DNA of 26,716 nt, from the NCBI GenBank assembly GCA_016206275.1, contig JACQRY010000130.1, positions 1 to 26,716 of the forward strand, written 5' to 3'. How positions within the stretch are numbered: the stretch's first letter is position 1; the number at the start of each line of letters is the position of its first letter. Source of the DNA: Nitrososphaerota archaeon. Lineage in GTDB: Archaea; Thermoproteota; Nitrososphaeria; Nitrososphaerales; JACQRY01. Under the pieces are notes generated by a model. It searched no databases. It saw only the letters and a list, made by a program, of their open reading frames with translations, and was not told where the DNA came from. Shown here piece by piece: positions 13,487 to 20,787 of the stretch. The position numbers were made by a program, and so were the translations under genes.

Positions 13487-15058
13487 ATGATAGTGCAAGT
13501 CATCTCCCGTAATCTCAGGTCATGGTTTATAGACGAACCTGAACTCTTATTCGGTGACGGTCAACGCTCTGTTGATCCAAGAACAGGCGTCCTTCAATAT
13601 GGACCCTATTACCCGCATGAGATTGGGAGACCCACTCCGAGCGAGATTCTCGTAGGCCTGGTGGGAGACGGTGAGACAATAGGCTTACTGAAGAACTGGC
13701 TTAGCAGATTAGAGACCACCATTCAGGGGAAACTTCCATCTAGCCCTATACAGCGACGTGGACCCTATGCTAAGTCGAGACCAAACCCGCATCTCTTTCC
13801 AGGCTTTCTTGGCTTTTTGGAAAACAAAACTTTCAGATGTAAAATCCTCACATATCAGGGGCTTGAACAGCCCATTGACCCAGATGAAGTTAAGCTGATA
13901 AGCAATGAACCGGACCCTAACAGGAGGATCGCGCTAGCCAGCGACTTGTTTTCTTCTAAGGTTGAACGTCTCAAAGACGTACATCCGCCTCCTATGGTTA
14001 TTCTTTGTGGCCTCCCTGAGATAGTAGATGAATATGCCGGCTCATCAGAGAAGACAAAAGGGAGCTCTAGGCCACGGATCACTAGGGCAGAACAAGACGT
14101 GATGGAGCTGATGGAGCAGGGCCAGAAGTTTCTCTCCGATTTCGATATAGGCGAGCCACCTATCAGGCAAACATCGTATAGCTACGATCTTCGACGCGCG
14201 ATGAAATGGAAATGTATGAAACATGGAATTCCCATACAAATAATGCGATACTCGACTCTTCTTGCAAAGGGAGAACTTGAGGACGAAGCAACACGTGCGT
14301 GGAATTTTAGCGTCGCTCTGTACTATAAGGCAGATGGATATCCTTGGCGGCTAGCAGATTTTGATCCGAACACCTGTTATGTGGGCATCTCGTTCTATAA
14401 AGAGAAACTCAGCACCAAAGAGTATCTGAGAACTTCCTTCGCACAAGTATTCACTTCTTATGGCGATGGTCTGGTTTTGCGTGGGGAAGAGGCTCACATC
14501 GATGAAAAACTGGATAGGCAGCCGCACCTATCAGAGTCGTCTGCCTTTTCGCTTCTTGAAGATTGTCTTACGAACTATGTGTGTGCTGCTAAACACACTC
14601 CGACAAGAATAGTCGTTCACAAATCTTCGCGATTCAATAATGATGAGAAGCGTGGCTTTGAGAGGGCAGCCGAAAGGTTTGGCAGAATAACAATGGTAGC
14701 GTTTGGCAACAGGGGAATACGTGTTCTCAGGGAGGGGAAGTACCCTCCGCTGAGAGGAACATTAATAGAACTTCCTGACAAGAGTTATCTCTTGTACACT
14801 AGCGGATATTCACCGTTCCTTAGCACCTATCCAGGACATAGGATACCTGAACCACTTGAGATCTTGGAAATCTACCCACTCGATGATCCGACTCTCATAG
14901 CCAAGGAAATCCTTTCGTTAAGCAAGCTCAACTTCAACAGTGCACGTTTCTCTTCCAAGAAGCCTATTACTTTGGGGTTTGCTGACGAAGTAAAGAAGAT
15001 TCTTTCAGAGATGCCACCTGACGCGCCTATGCAGAACCGGTACAAGTTCTATATGTGA
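13487..15058 (+). CDS. Short prokaryotic Argonaute (MID-PIWI)
   Basis: 523 residues, the usual length of short pAgos, which lack N and PAZ domains. The N-terminal hallmark EPELLFGDG ... DPRTGVLQYGP, a MID-type block DLRRAMKWKC ... GIPIQIMRYSTL (234-258), the PIWI start YVGISFY (298-304), RIVVHKSSRF (374-383) and a C-terminal block KLNFNSARF ... PITLGFADEVKKIL are all present. The first PIWI catalytic Asp is Ser302, so slicing should be lost, as in other short pAgos. Its role would be guide-directed target recognition that activates the APAZ partner. AGGTGA (13481-13486) touches ATG 13487 and is 6 nt from GTG 13493; the GTG may be the true start. Confidence 0.93.
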   Translation: MIVQVISRNLRSWFIDEPELLFGDGQRSVDPRTGVLQYGPYYPHEIGRPTPSEILVGLVGDGETIGLLKNWLSRLETTIQGKLPSSPIQRRGPYAKSRPNPHLFPGFLGFLENKTFRCKILTYQGLEQPIDPDEVKLISNEPDPNRRIALASDLFSSKVERLKDVHPPPMVILCGLPEIVDEYAGSSEKTKGSSRPRITRAEQDVMELMEQGQKFLSDFDIGEPPIRQTSYSYDLRRAMKWKCMKHGIPIQIMRYSTLLAKGELEDEATRAWNFSVALYYKADGYPWRLADFDPNTCYVGISFYKEKLSTKEYLRTSFAQVFTSYGDGLVLRGEEAHIDEKLDRQPHLSESSAFSLLEDCLTNYVCAAKHTPTRIVVHKSSRFNNDEKRGFERAAERFGRITMVAFGNRGIRVLREGKYPPLRGTLIELPDKSYLLYTSGYSPFLSTYPGHRIPEPLEILEIYPLDDPTLIAKEILSLSKLNFNSARFSSKKPITLGFADEVKKILSEMPPDAPMQNRYKFYM

Positions 15059-15083
15059 GCCTCCATTACGTCTAGTTTCCTTA

Positions 15084-15383
15084 CTATATCATCCCTGATT
15101 CAGCAAAGAATATTCGGAGAGCTCTCGCAACCTTGCTTTCTGCGTTGAACCTGTATGTTATGATTCCTCTGCCCACCTTCTTAACCAAGCCTGAGTCCAC
15201 GAGTAGCGGAAGACGGGCTTTTGCTGACTTCTTGGTCACTCGAGTCAATGTTACGATGCGGTAAGTGCTAAGCTCCTCATTTGGATACAAGGATAACAGT
15301 CTGAGTATTCTCACAGCAGCCTTGGAGCTTATGGCGCGTTCGAGCTTAACGACCTCGTCATCATTTCTGATCGGAGTCTTCAT
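15084..15383 (-). CDS. Winged-helix regulator, 99 aa
   Basis: The small protein is almost entirely one winged helix: SSKAAVRILRLL, then STYRIVTLTRVTKKSAKARLP as the HTH, then LVDSGLVKKVGRG and a wing strand ITYRF. The pattern is ArsR/MarR-like but has no metal-binding cysteines. It overlaps the end of the Orc1/Cdc6-like gene by 23 nt in the same direction, so it is co-translated with it. It is convergent with the Argonaute gene, the two stops being 25 bp apart. Likely a DNA-binding partner or repressor of the small Orc operon. Confidence 0.75.
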   Translation of the reverse strand: MKTPIRNDDEVVKLERAISSKAAVRILRLLSLYPNEELSTYRIVTLTRVTKKSAKARLPLLVDSGLVKKVGRGIITYRFNAESKVARALRIFFAESGMI

Positions 15384-16578
15384 CTCTTACTGCCCTAACA
15401 ACTATCTGTCTAAGGTTCTCAGCTAGTATAGTAACCGGAATGTCTGGTATGCTTATCCTAGTGGCCTCTCCATTGGACCTATCAAGATGTATGAATCCTA
15501 CTCTTTCCAACACATGTAAGTGGTCCAGTAGCTCCCCACCACTTACCGGCCTCCATCGGTAGATCTCGCAACAGGATAGGTATTCGCTATTTGCCTCCTT
15601 TTGTGATATGTAGGCGCGATCCTTTGATACTTGGGCTATGCCAAGTAGGAGGAGTTTTTCGTCCGTTGTTAGCGAGTTCAGGTCGTCGCGCCTCACGCTT
15701 GGATCACAGCTGGCCTTGGCCATCCTTACGTGCTCTGGTGTAACCTTCAAGTCTTCACGTGAATCAGAGTATCTTCCAGCCTTCCAAAGCAATTCTATTG
15801 CATAGTATGCGTCACCGTAACGTCTTGATTGGTCCGCTATGAACCCGACGACTTCGCTATCTATGACTCCATCTTTGAATGCCAGTTCTACTCTCTGCGC
15901 AAGTATGTCCTTGAGTTCGTCTCCCTCGTAGGCCTCTAGCTCAAGGATATTGGCTGCAAATGTCCTGTTGGTGGTGCTCCTCTTAAGTTGAGGCGTCTTC
16001 CCTATGTTCTCGATCCTAGTGATGAAGAGGATGGCCAGCCTCTTCGGCTCTTCCAACTCCTCTCTGTAGCGGTGAAGTTGTTGAATCACATCTTCACCCG
16101 TTCTATTGATGAACCAGTCCACTTCATCTAGAGTAAGGAGAAGGTATCTGTTATGCTCCCTTAGTCTGTGGTACATGGCTCTAAACACTTGGTCTGGACC
16201 TGCTCCTCTCACGCTAAAACCGTCAATTGCTTTGAGGGCTATTTGGTCGACCAATGAGCTCATGGTGTAGACGAACTTGCAGTTTATGTGCACGTAACGC
16301 AAGCTCACTCCTCTCTTGTTAGCCTGACTTGTCAACAACTTACCCAGGACTTTTGCGAGGGATGTCTTGCCAGTGCCCGAAGAGCTATAAACGAGTGCTA
16401 CCGGCGCCGACGAGCCAGGCCTTTGAATTAGTGATTTGAACATCCACAGAAGCTTCTTCAGCTCATCCTCTCGGTGGGGAAGCTTGTCCGGAGTATAATC
16501 TAGGTCAAGTTTCGATTCGTCCTGAAACACGCTATGCCTGTTTAGTACCTCTTTAGCAAAGTCTTCAGCCGTAATCAT
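15361..16578 (-). CDS. Orc1/Cdc6-like AAA+ ATPase
   Basis: 405 residues. LPHREDELKKL precedes Walker A SSSGTGKT, Walker B LLLTLDEVDWF, a sensor 1 region LFITRIEN and a sensor 2 region YGDAYYAIELL. The last is the GDARxALxLL motif with Tyr in place of Arg. A C-terminal winged helix follows (about 310-395). Archaeal Orc1/Cdc6 proteins bind origin boxes and load the MCM helicase. The lost sensor-2 arginine and the position between two regulators suggest an element-encoded initiator or a paralogue turned to regulation. ATG 16578 is preceded by GAGGGTGA within the PadR-like gene, which it overlaps by 14 nt. Confidence 0.85.
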   Translation of the reverse strand: MITAEDFAKEVLNRHSVFQDESKLDLDYTPDKLPHREDELKKLLWMFKSLIQRPGSSAPVALVYSSSGTGKTSLAKVLGKLLTSQANKRGVSLRYVHINCKFVYTMSSLVDQIALKAIDGFSVRGAGPDQVFRAMYHRLREHNRYLLLTLDEVDWFINRTGEDVIQQLHRYREELEEPKRLAILFITRIENIGKTPQLKRSTTNRTFAANILELEAYEGDELKDILAQRVELAFKDGVIDSEVVGFIADQSRRYGDAYYAIELLWKAGRYSDSREDLKVTPEHVRMAKASCDPSVRRDDLNSLTTDEKLLLLGIAQVSKDRAYISQKEANSEYLSCCEIYRWRPVSGGELLDHLHVLERVGFIHLDRSNGEATRISIPDIPVTILAENLRQIVVRAVRDEDSDQK

Positions 16579-16954
16579 TCACCCTCATTCTTTGCATCTG
16601 AATTAGGCCCAAGACATCGTCCACCCATCTAGAGGAAGAGGTTAGGTCGAATCGCAGCAATAGTAGCCTTCTTCTCAACTCTTTAGTGCCATCTGGAGTT
16701 AGTCCGTAGAGTACTTTCTTCTTCCCTTGATCCTCAATTCGCGCTTCAACGAAACCTTTGGTCTTGAGTACCTTGAGCACCCTGTACACATGATTTGATG
16801 ATGCGCTGTATTCTCCTTTCGAAGGTGTTTCGATCCTCTTCCCCAATGCATAGCCATGGGAGGGGCCTTCGATGAGCATAGCTAAGAGCATGATATCCAA
16901 AGGCTTCAGAACAGGATCATCCAAAGCGGAATGACGCACCGAGGAAGCGAGCAT
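16565..16954 (-). CDS. PadR-like winged-helix regulator, 129 aa
   Basis: LDIMLLAMLIEGPSHGYALGKRI followed, after the variable PSKGEYSASS segment, by HVYRVLKVLKTKGFVEARI and a wing KKKVLYGLTPDGTKEL is the PadR-family pattern: the helix with GPSHGYAL, the recognition helix reading xVYRxLxxLxxxGxV, and the YxLTPxG strand-helix. PadR proteins are dimeric repressors that often control nearby genes. AGGAG 7 nt before ATG 16954 fixes the start. It is the first gene of the three-gene minus operon. A TATA-like GTTAAATC on the minus strand (16988-16995) fits its promoter. Confidence 0.78.
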   Translation of the reverse strand: MLASSVRHSALDDPVLKPLDIMLLAMLIEGPSHGYALGKRIETPSKGEYSASSNHVYRVLKVLKTKGFVEARIEDQGKKKVLYGLTPDGTKELRRRLLLLRFDLTSSSRWVDDVLGLIQMQRMRVNDYG

Positions 16955-16987
16955 TCTTTCTCCTGCACCTGTTAGCCCGGCTCGCAG

Positions 16988-16995
16988 GATTTAAC
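16988..16995 (-). promoter_or_regulatory. TATA box of the PadR/Orc operon
   Basis: GTTAAATC on the minus strand, about 37 bp before the ATG at 16954. Confidence 0.4.
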
Positions 16996-17016
16996 GAATG
17001 GAGGACTTCAGAGGGA

Positions 17017-17050
17017 GGGGGAGGGTGGCATCGGAAAAAGCCCCTCTCCC
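17017..17050. other. G-rich hairpin
   Basis: GGGGGAGGG (17017-17025) pairs with CCCTCTCCC (17042-17050): nine pairs, one of them G-T, around a 16-nt loop. The G strand, with a further GGG just before it, is also close to a G-quadruplex. It sits between the divergent PadR/Orc operon and the plus-strand regulators. Confidence 0.45.
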
Positions 17051-17061
17051 CATCTTCCCTC

Positions 17062-17077
17062 TTGTAATCTGTTACAA
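17062..17077. promoter_or_regulatory. Palindromic operator candidate TTGTAA-n4-TTACAA
   Basis: Perfect 6-bp arms around TCTG, located in the divergent intergenic region 16955-17145. The size and symmetry suit a dimeric winged-helix regulator such as the PadR-like protein encoded next to it. Confidence 0.5.
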
Positions 17078-17111
17078 TACTGACCTAGGGGAGGGATGCA
17101 AAGTATCTCCA

Positions 17112-17120
17112 ATGAATAAA
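17112..17120 (+). promoter_or_regulatory. TATA-like element for the 132-aa regulator
   Basis: TGAATAAAT about 30 bp before the ATG at 17146, at leaderless distance. Confidence 0.35.
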
Positions 17121-17145
17121 TTCCCATCGGGAACCCTTAGGATAG

Positions 17146-17544
17146 ATGCGCTCAGAAGAGCTGCTCAAGCACTACTCAGAGCTTCTTTCTCAGAAGGTGT
17201 TGGAGCTCGTACAGGGTAGGCTTGAGAGGCTCTTCCCACCTAGGCAAGAGGTTCATAACATCAGGGATGAGTTCGCCATCGTCTTCGTGGCTGCTAGGGG
17301 CAGGAAGTGGCTCTGGAGGTCTGTCTTTGATGTGGCGCTCCTTCTGATGGAGAAAGATTATACAGCTGCGGAGATGTTAAGGAGGCTCCCGTACAAACTT
17401 GTGACCATCTATAGAGCCCTTCACAGACTGGAGAGGCAGGGCTTCTGTGTAAGCAAGGAGGGCCTGTGGATGGTCAACGAAGCCAGCTGTCCTATTCTCT
17501 ACTGGCATATCCATGATCCGGGGATAGTTGTGCTGGCAAAATGA
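17146..17544 (+). CDS. Winged-helix protein, 132 aa
   Basis: The N-terminal 60 residues are helical and basic (LLSQKVLELVQGRLERLF). A winged helix follows from about residue 60: VFDVALLLMEKDYTAAEMLRRL, YKLVTIYRALHRLERQGF as recognition helix, and a wing up to LWMVNE. Probably a transcription regulator. ATG 17146 lies at leaderless distance from a TATA-like element. A region of palindromes follows it, suggesting it or its neighbours act on this locus. Confidence 0.65.
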   Translation: MRSEELLKHYSELLSQKVLELVQGRLERLFPPRQEVHNIRDEFAIVFVAARGRKWLWRSVFDVALLLMEKDYTAAEMLRRLPYKLVTIYRALHRLERQGFCVSKEGLWMVNEASCPILYWHIHDPGIVVLAK

Positions 17545-17555
17545 TTCCGCCACTT

Positions 17556-17567
17556 ACACATATGTGT
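17556..17567. promoter_or_regulatory. 12-bp perfect palindrome ACACATATGTGT
   Basis: Self-complementary over 12 bp, 12 bp after the 132-aa gene and just before the TATA-like element of the next gene. Operator candidate. Confidence 0.45.
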
Positions 17568-17591
17568 TAGCAAACCTTATGAAGTGCTAAC
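17566..17591 (+). promoter_or_regulatory. 7-bp inverted repeat flanking a TATA-like element
   Basis: GTTAGCA (17566-17572) and TGCTAAC (17585-17591) are perfect inverted arms enclosing AACCTTATGAAG, whose CCTTATGAAG is identical to the promoter element found at 5092-5101. A protein bound to the arms would cover the TATA box and control the 17620 gene. Confidence 0.5.
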
Positions 17592-17619
17592 ATGGATTCG
17601 TATATACTCCCGATGGGTA

Positions 17620-17862
17620 TTGGTTCACATACTTGATGATTGGGAGGCCCTGAGGGAGTATGCGTCGTACTGCCGCTACGGCTGCTATCAGCTCAAGGAT
17701 CTCGGGGAAGAAGAGGAGATCAGGGTCATGGTCGGAAGATTCGGCTACATCAGCACTTTCAAAAAGAATGATCCCAAGCTCAAAGAGATACTGGACTTCT
17801 GCGTTCGCCAAGGCTTCCTCCAGATAGTGAAAGAGACTAGGGAAGATATCTTCTTCGCGTGA
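17620..17862 (+). CDS. Hypothetical small protein, about 80 aa
   Basis: The frame is open from 17584 (GTG), but the TATA-like element at 17575-17583 puts the transcript start near 17605, so TTG 17620 is preferred. The protein reads LDDWEALREYASYCRYGCY, then KDLGEEEEIRVMVGRFGYIS and a C-terminal helix-strand EILDFCVRQGFLQIV. That last part resembles the end of a winged helix. It could be a small regulator with a few unpaired cysteines. It lies 6 nt upstream of the TFB gene and is probably co-transcribed with it. Confidence 0.5.
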   Translation: MVHILDDWEALREYASYCRYGCYQLKDLGEEEEIRVMVGRFGYISTFKKNDPKLKEILDFCVRQGFLQIVKETREDIFFA

Positions 17863-17868
17863 AGCGGA

Positions 17869-18819
17869 ATGTCTACCCACAGCAAACTTTCTGCAAATAG
17901 TGCCATAGAAGGTAGCCTAGTGTGCCCCCTATGTAGAGGCCGTACAGTCCAAGATGCCGGTGAAATCGTCTGTGCCTCTTGTGGAGCTGTGTTGGGTCAA
18001 GAAACCGACGATAGGAAGATCTCTGCAGTAAAGCCTTCAATCTGGAGCTACACAAGCTTCAAGGATGGGGAATCACGGCTTCTGTCAAAGGATAGGACAG
18101 AGCTCAGGATCGCCTTGACGATAGAGAGGTTGGGTGAGGAGCTCAAGCTCCCTATATCCGTAAAGGGCGAGGCTGTAATGCTCTCAAGGAGAATACTCAG
18201 GGCTGCTAGAGGTCCCAGGGTCAAAGGCGAATGGAGAAGACTGACCGTCGAAGACATGGCCATCAGCTCGCTTGTCCCTGCTTGCCGATTGATGAGTGTT
18301 CCGAGGGCGATCAAAGACTTTGTTAAGGCTGGTGAAAAGATAGGTTTAGAGGCAAAGAGTCACACACTCTTCAAAAGACTCCTCAAATCGGTACCTGCTT
18401 CAGGAATTAGGCACCATCGAAACAGACCTGAGGATTACGTCGGATATCTAGTCAACCGACTGATGAACGACGAACAAGTAAACAGTTCCGTTTCCAAGTA
18501 TGTCAACCCAAACGAGTATGCTCGGCATCTGCACAAGAAGGCCATGGAAGCTCTGAGCGGGATAAAGATGGAGGGGAGGAGTCCTTGGCTCATAGCTGCT
18601 TCAAGCATCTGCCTCGCCGATCAAGTGCTTGCAAGTGGCCGAGGGTTGATGGGCAGAGAGCAGGTCTCAAGGATAGCTGGGTGCGGTTTCTCAAACATCA
18701 ACGAAACTCTTTCGCTCATCAAAAAGTCCACACGTCTCGAGCTTGAAGCACCTGAGATATTGTTCAAGCTCATGATAGCGGCGAAGCGCGACAGATTGAA
18801 GAGGACGGTGCTAGGTTGA
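17869..18819 (+). CDS. tfb: Transcription initiation factor B (TFB) paralogue
   Basis: 316 residues. The N-terminal zinc ribbon CPLC ... CASCG (about residues 19-40) is followed by a B-finger-like stretch and two cyclin-like helical repeats. The ISVKGEAVMLSRRILRAAR and IAASSICLADQVLAS segments sit where the TFB repeats have their conserved helices. TFB binds BRE/TATA DNA with TBP and recruits RNA polymerase. Much of the cyclin core is divergent, so it may be a specialised factor for this element. Its stop overlaps the start of the ParB-like gene (TTGA), and the 80-aa gene lies 6 nt upstream, making one operon. Confidence 0.85.
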   Translation: MSTHSKLSANSAIEGSLVCPLCRGRTVQDAGEIVCASCGAVLGQETDDRKISAVKPSIWSYTSFKDGESRLLSKDRTELRIALTIERLGEELKLPISVKGEAVMLSRRILRAARGPRVKGEWRRLTVEDMAISSLVPACRLMSVPRAIKDFVKAGEKIGLEAKSHTLFKRLLKSVPASGIRHHRNRPEDYVGYLVNRLMNDEQVNSSVSKYVNPNEYARHLHKKAMEALSGIKMEGRSPWLIAASSICLADQVLASGRGLMGREQVSRIAGCGFSNINETLSLIKKSTRLELEAPEILFKLMIAAKRDRLKRTVLG

Positions 18820-19850
18820 GCACCCAGAGGCTGGAGCGATTCATAGAGCTGGAGAAGCTGAGACCCAACAGGTGGAACTGCAACTGCCCAACCATACACG
18901 AGTTCGAGGCGTTAAGGGAAGGCATGAAGAACAGCGGTCTTGAAAATACTCCTCCCATATTCGTTCGCCACCTACCAGAAGGGTTCTTCGAGATTATAGA
19001 TGGGGAGCAACGATGCAGAGTTGCAAAGGATCTCGGATGGAGGGGCATGTACGCCCTATTGACCGAGGCTTCAGATAACGAAGTGAAGTATCGGTCCCTA
19101 TCTCTGAACCATGCAAGGGGGAGTATAGACCCCCTTAGGCTCTTCGACCTCCTTTATGAGGAATGGAGGGAAGGAGAAGGTAGCTTATCGATGGGCGAGC
19201 TGGAGGAGAAGTACCACGGCCTATTCAGCCAGAAATATATTCAAAAGGTTCTTGCACTGAGGGAGATAAGCCAAGAAGCTAGGGCATTCATCGTGTCTTA
19301 CAGATCTTCGGATAGGGTGCAGGATGACTTCCGAATCACTCTCAGCCACCTGAACATCCTAGCCAAGCTCAAGAGCCCCAATGATCAGGTTCTCTACTGC
19401 AAACTCATGATCGAAATGAAGCTGAGCCCTGGAGAGCTTGACGTTCAAGTAAAGAGGAAACTCGGGGAGCTACAAGAATGGGAGAAGGCTCGCCCAATGA
19501 CGGAAAAGGCGGAAGAAGCTTCGGATGTTCAACGGAGTACAGAGAGGCAAGAGGACGGTCGGGATGCCATCGAGCCCCCTCCCCCGCTCTCGCGGAGACA
19601 GCGGTCAAGGCCGAGACCTCAGAAGGTCGAAGAGATCTTCACGTGTCCGAGCTGCCGCGGACAGTTCGTAGTCAACTACAACGCAAGGAGAGTGCAGAGG
19701 CTTGATGACGAGGGAAACCATTTGACAGCCGTGCTGCAGGAAGGGAGACCATCGCGGGTAAAGGAGGCATGTCCGGTATGCAGGATGTCTATCGCGACGA
19801 TAGACTGTTTGAAAGGTGAGGTGCAGTGGGAGACCAGGGATGGGCAGTGA
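18816..19850 (+). CDS. ParB/Srx-fold protein with C-terminal zinc ribbon
   Basis: 344 residues from TTG 18816, overlapping the TFB stop. The N-terminal ParB domain is clear: LEKLRPNRWN, FEALREGMKNSGL and GFFEIIDGEQRCRVAKDLGW, the last being the GxGxRRxxAA-like nucleotide-binding box with GEQRCRVA. A helical middle region (HTH-like, EEKYHGLFSQKYIQKVLALR) leads to a proline/arginine linker. A zinc ribbon CPSC ... CPVC follows, ending near DCLKGE. ParB proteins mark DNA for partition and bind CTP. Coupling to a TFB suggests a role in element maintenance or regulation. No ParA is encoded in the window. Confidence 0.82.
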   Translation: MSTQRLERFIELEKLRPNRWNCNCPTIHEFEALREGMKNSGLENTPPIFVRHLPEGFFEIIDGEQRCRVAKDLGWRGMYALLTEASDNEVKYRSLSLNHARGSIDPLRLFDLLYEEWREGEGSLSMGELEEKYHGLFSQKYIQKVLALREISQEARAFIVSYRSSDRVQDDFRITLSHLNILAKLKSPNDQVLYCKLMIEMKLSPGELDVQVKRKLGELQEWEKARPMTEKAEEASDVQRSTERQEDGRDAIEPPPPLSRRQRSRPRPQKVEEIFTCPSCRGQFVVNYNARRVQRLDDEGNHLTAVLQEGRPSRVKEACPVCRMSIATIDCLKGEVQWETRDGQ

Positions 19851-19871
19851 GCGCGGCACTTTTGCCCAAAA

Positions 19872-20222
19872 TTGCGCCTATCGGATGACCGCACTTTCTG
19901 TGAAAAATGCGGTGATAGGACTCATTTGGGGCCTACAATGAAAAGGGTTCTACTGATACTCTACAAAGCTCCGCCTCAAGCAGACAATGCCATGACTCTC
20001 AGGGAGATCACGTCCGGGGCCGAAGGAACCGGCCTCGGATACAGGAAGACGACGTATGATAAGAGCGTCAGGAAACTTAGAAGGCTCCGGCTGATAGAAA
20101 CATTGAAGTTTCCAGGCCACCGGTGCTACCATTATAGGCTCACCAAGCTAGGTCTAATCAGAGCAGAGGAACTTAGACGATCCTTCAAAGCCATGGCGGA
20201 GGAGATCGCTAGGCTGCTGTAA
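19872..20222 (+). CDS. Winged-helix protein with short N-terminal CxxC
   Basis: From TTG 19872 the protein has 116 residues. A FCEKCGDRTH segment comes first, then a winged helix: MKRVLLILYKAP, MTLREITSGAEGTGLGYRKT, SVRKLRRLRLIETL as the recognition helix, and a CYHYRLTKLG wing and C-terminal helix. ATG 19938 is an alternative start that would drop the cysteine pair. It follows the ParB-like gene by 21 nt on the same strand. Probably a small regulator of the operon. Confidence 0.65.
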   Translation: MRLSDDRTFCEKCGDRTHLGPTMKRVLLILYKAPPQADNAMTLREITSGAEGTGLGYRKTTYDKSVRKLRRLRLIETLKFPGHRCYHYRLTKLGLIRAEELRRSFKAMAEEIARLL

Positions 20223-20248
20223 AGATACGTTTCTTATGAATTTGTCCG

Positions 20249-20257
20249 CTTTTAAGG
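20249..20257 (+). promoter_or_regulatory. TATA box of the pilin-like gene
   Basis: CTTTTAAGG, about 30 bp upstream of GTG 20279. It is the same type as the TATA boxes at 10011 and 24870. It argues that translation should begin at or just after 20279. Confidence 0.5.
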
Positions 20258-20270
20258 CTACGAAAACTGA

Positions 20271-20759
20271 GGCTTCAGGTGTAGAGCCTCGAAATCCAAA
20301 TCTCTCCTAAGAGAAAAGAAGGCCATCAGCCCCATCCTCGCAACGATAGTCCTCATCGCGATAACGATCGCGGGAGGGCTTCTCATATACAACGTCTTCT
20401 TCAGTGCAGCTGGAACCATCGCAGCGAAGGCGCAGGTGCAGGTCGAATCCATAGACCTAGTCAGATCTACGGAGGGAGCAACCGTCTTCAGCGTGACCAT
20501 AAAGAACACTGGGAATAAGCCTGTAACGGGTCTGACGCTAACCCTTGCAGGCAGCGCGTTAGCATCAGCAAGCTTGAGCCCCAACCCTTTGACTACTAGC
20601 CCCCTGCAGCCAGGACAGACGACATCAGGTTCATGGACCGGTGCAAGCCTACCAGCAACCTACGTAGTTGGCAACACCTACTCTCTAGTGATAGCAGCGA
20701 CACTCTCGGATGGCAGCACCTTTACGTACACAGCATCGGTGATGTGCAGGTCAGCATAG
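20271..20759 (+). CDS. Type IV pilin/archaellin-like protein, start unresolved (possible frameshift)
   Basis: The frame after an in-frame TGA (20268-20270) reads LLREKKAISPILATIVLIAI and continues hydrophobic to GGLLIYNVFF. This is a class III signal peptide with the usual KKAISP cleavage context, followed by a beta-rich secreted domain (about 110 residues, Ser/Thr-rich) ending at TAG 20759. No ATG, GTG or TTG lies between the TGA and the signal core. GTG 20279, at leaderless distance from the TATA box, is one base out of frame and is followed at once by TAG; removing one base there gives a perfect pilin start. This is therefore an indel (real or sequencing error) or a non-standard start. The mature domain would be a filament or surface subunit. 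Confidence 0.7.
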   Translation, partial: GFRCRASKSKSLLREKKAISPILATIVLIAITIAGGLLIYNVFFSAAGTIAAKAQVQVESIDLVRSTEGATVFSVTIKNTGNKPVTGLTLTLAGSALASASLSPNPLTTSPLQPGQTTSGSWTGASLPATYVVGNTYSLVIAATLSDGSTFTYTASVMCRSA

Positions 20760-20787
20760 GGGCTGGTGGCTCCCCCATTTTTTTCTT
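20757..20787 (+). terminator. Hairpin and T-tract after the pilin-like gene
   Basis: GGGG and CCCC arms around CTGGTGGCT, followed by a run of seven T residues from 20778. It looks like a terminator for the pilin-like gene; the T-tract also begins the inverted-repeat element. Confidence 0.5.

Noticed and set aside
16998..17219. 73-aa plus-strand open frame across the PadR/wHTH spacer
   Set aside because: It overlaps the hairpin, the palindrome and the start of the real wHTH gene in another frame, with G/C-biased random composition and no Shine-Dalgarno.
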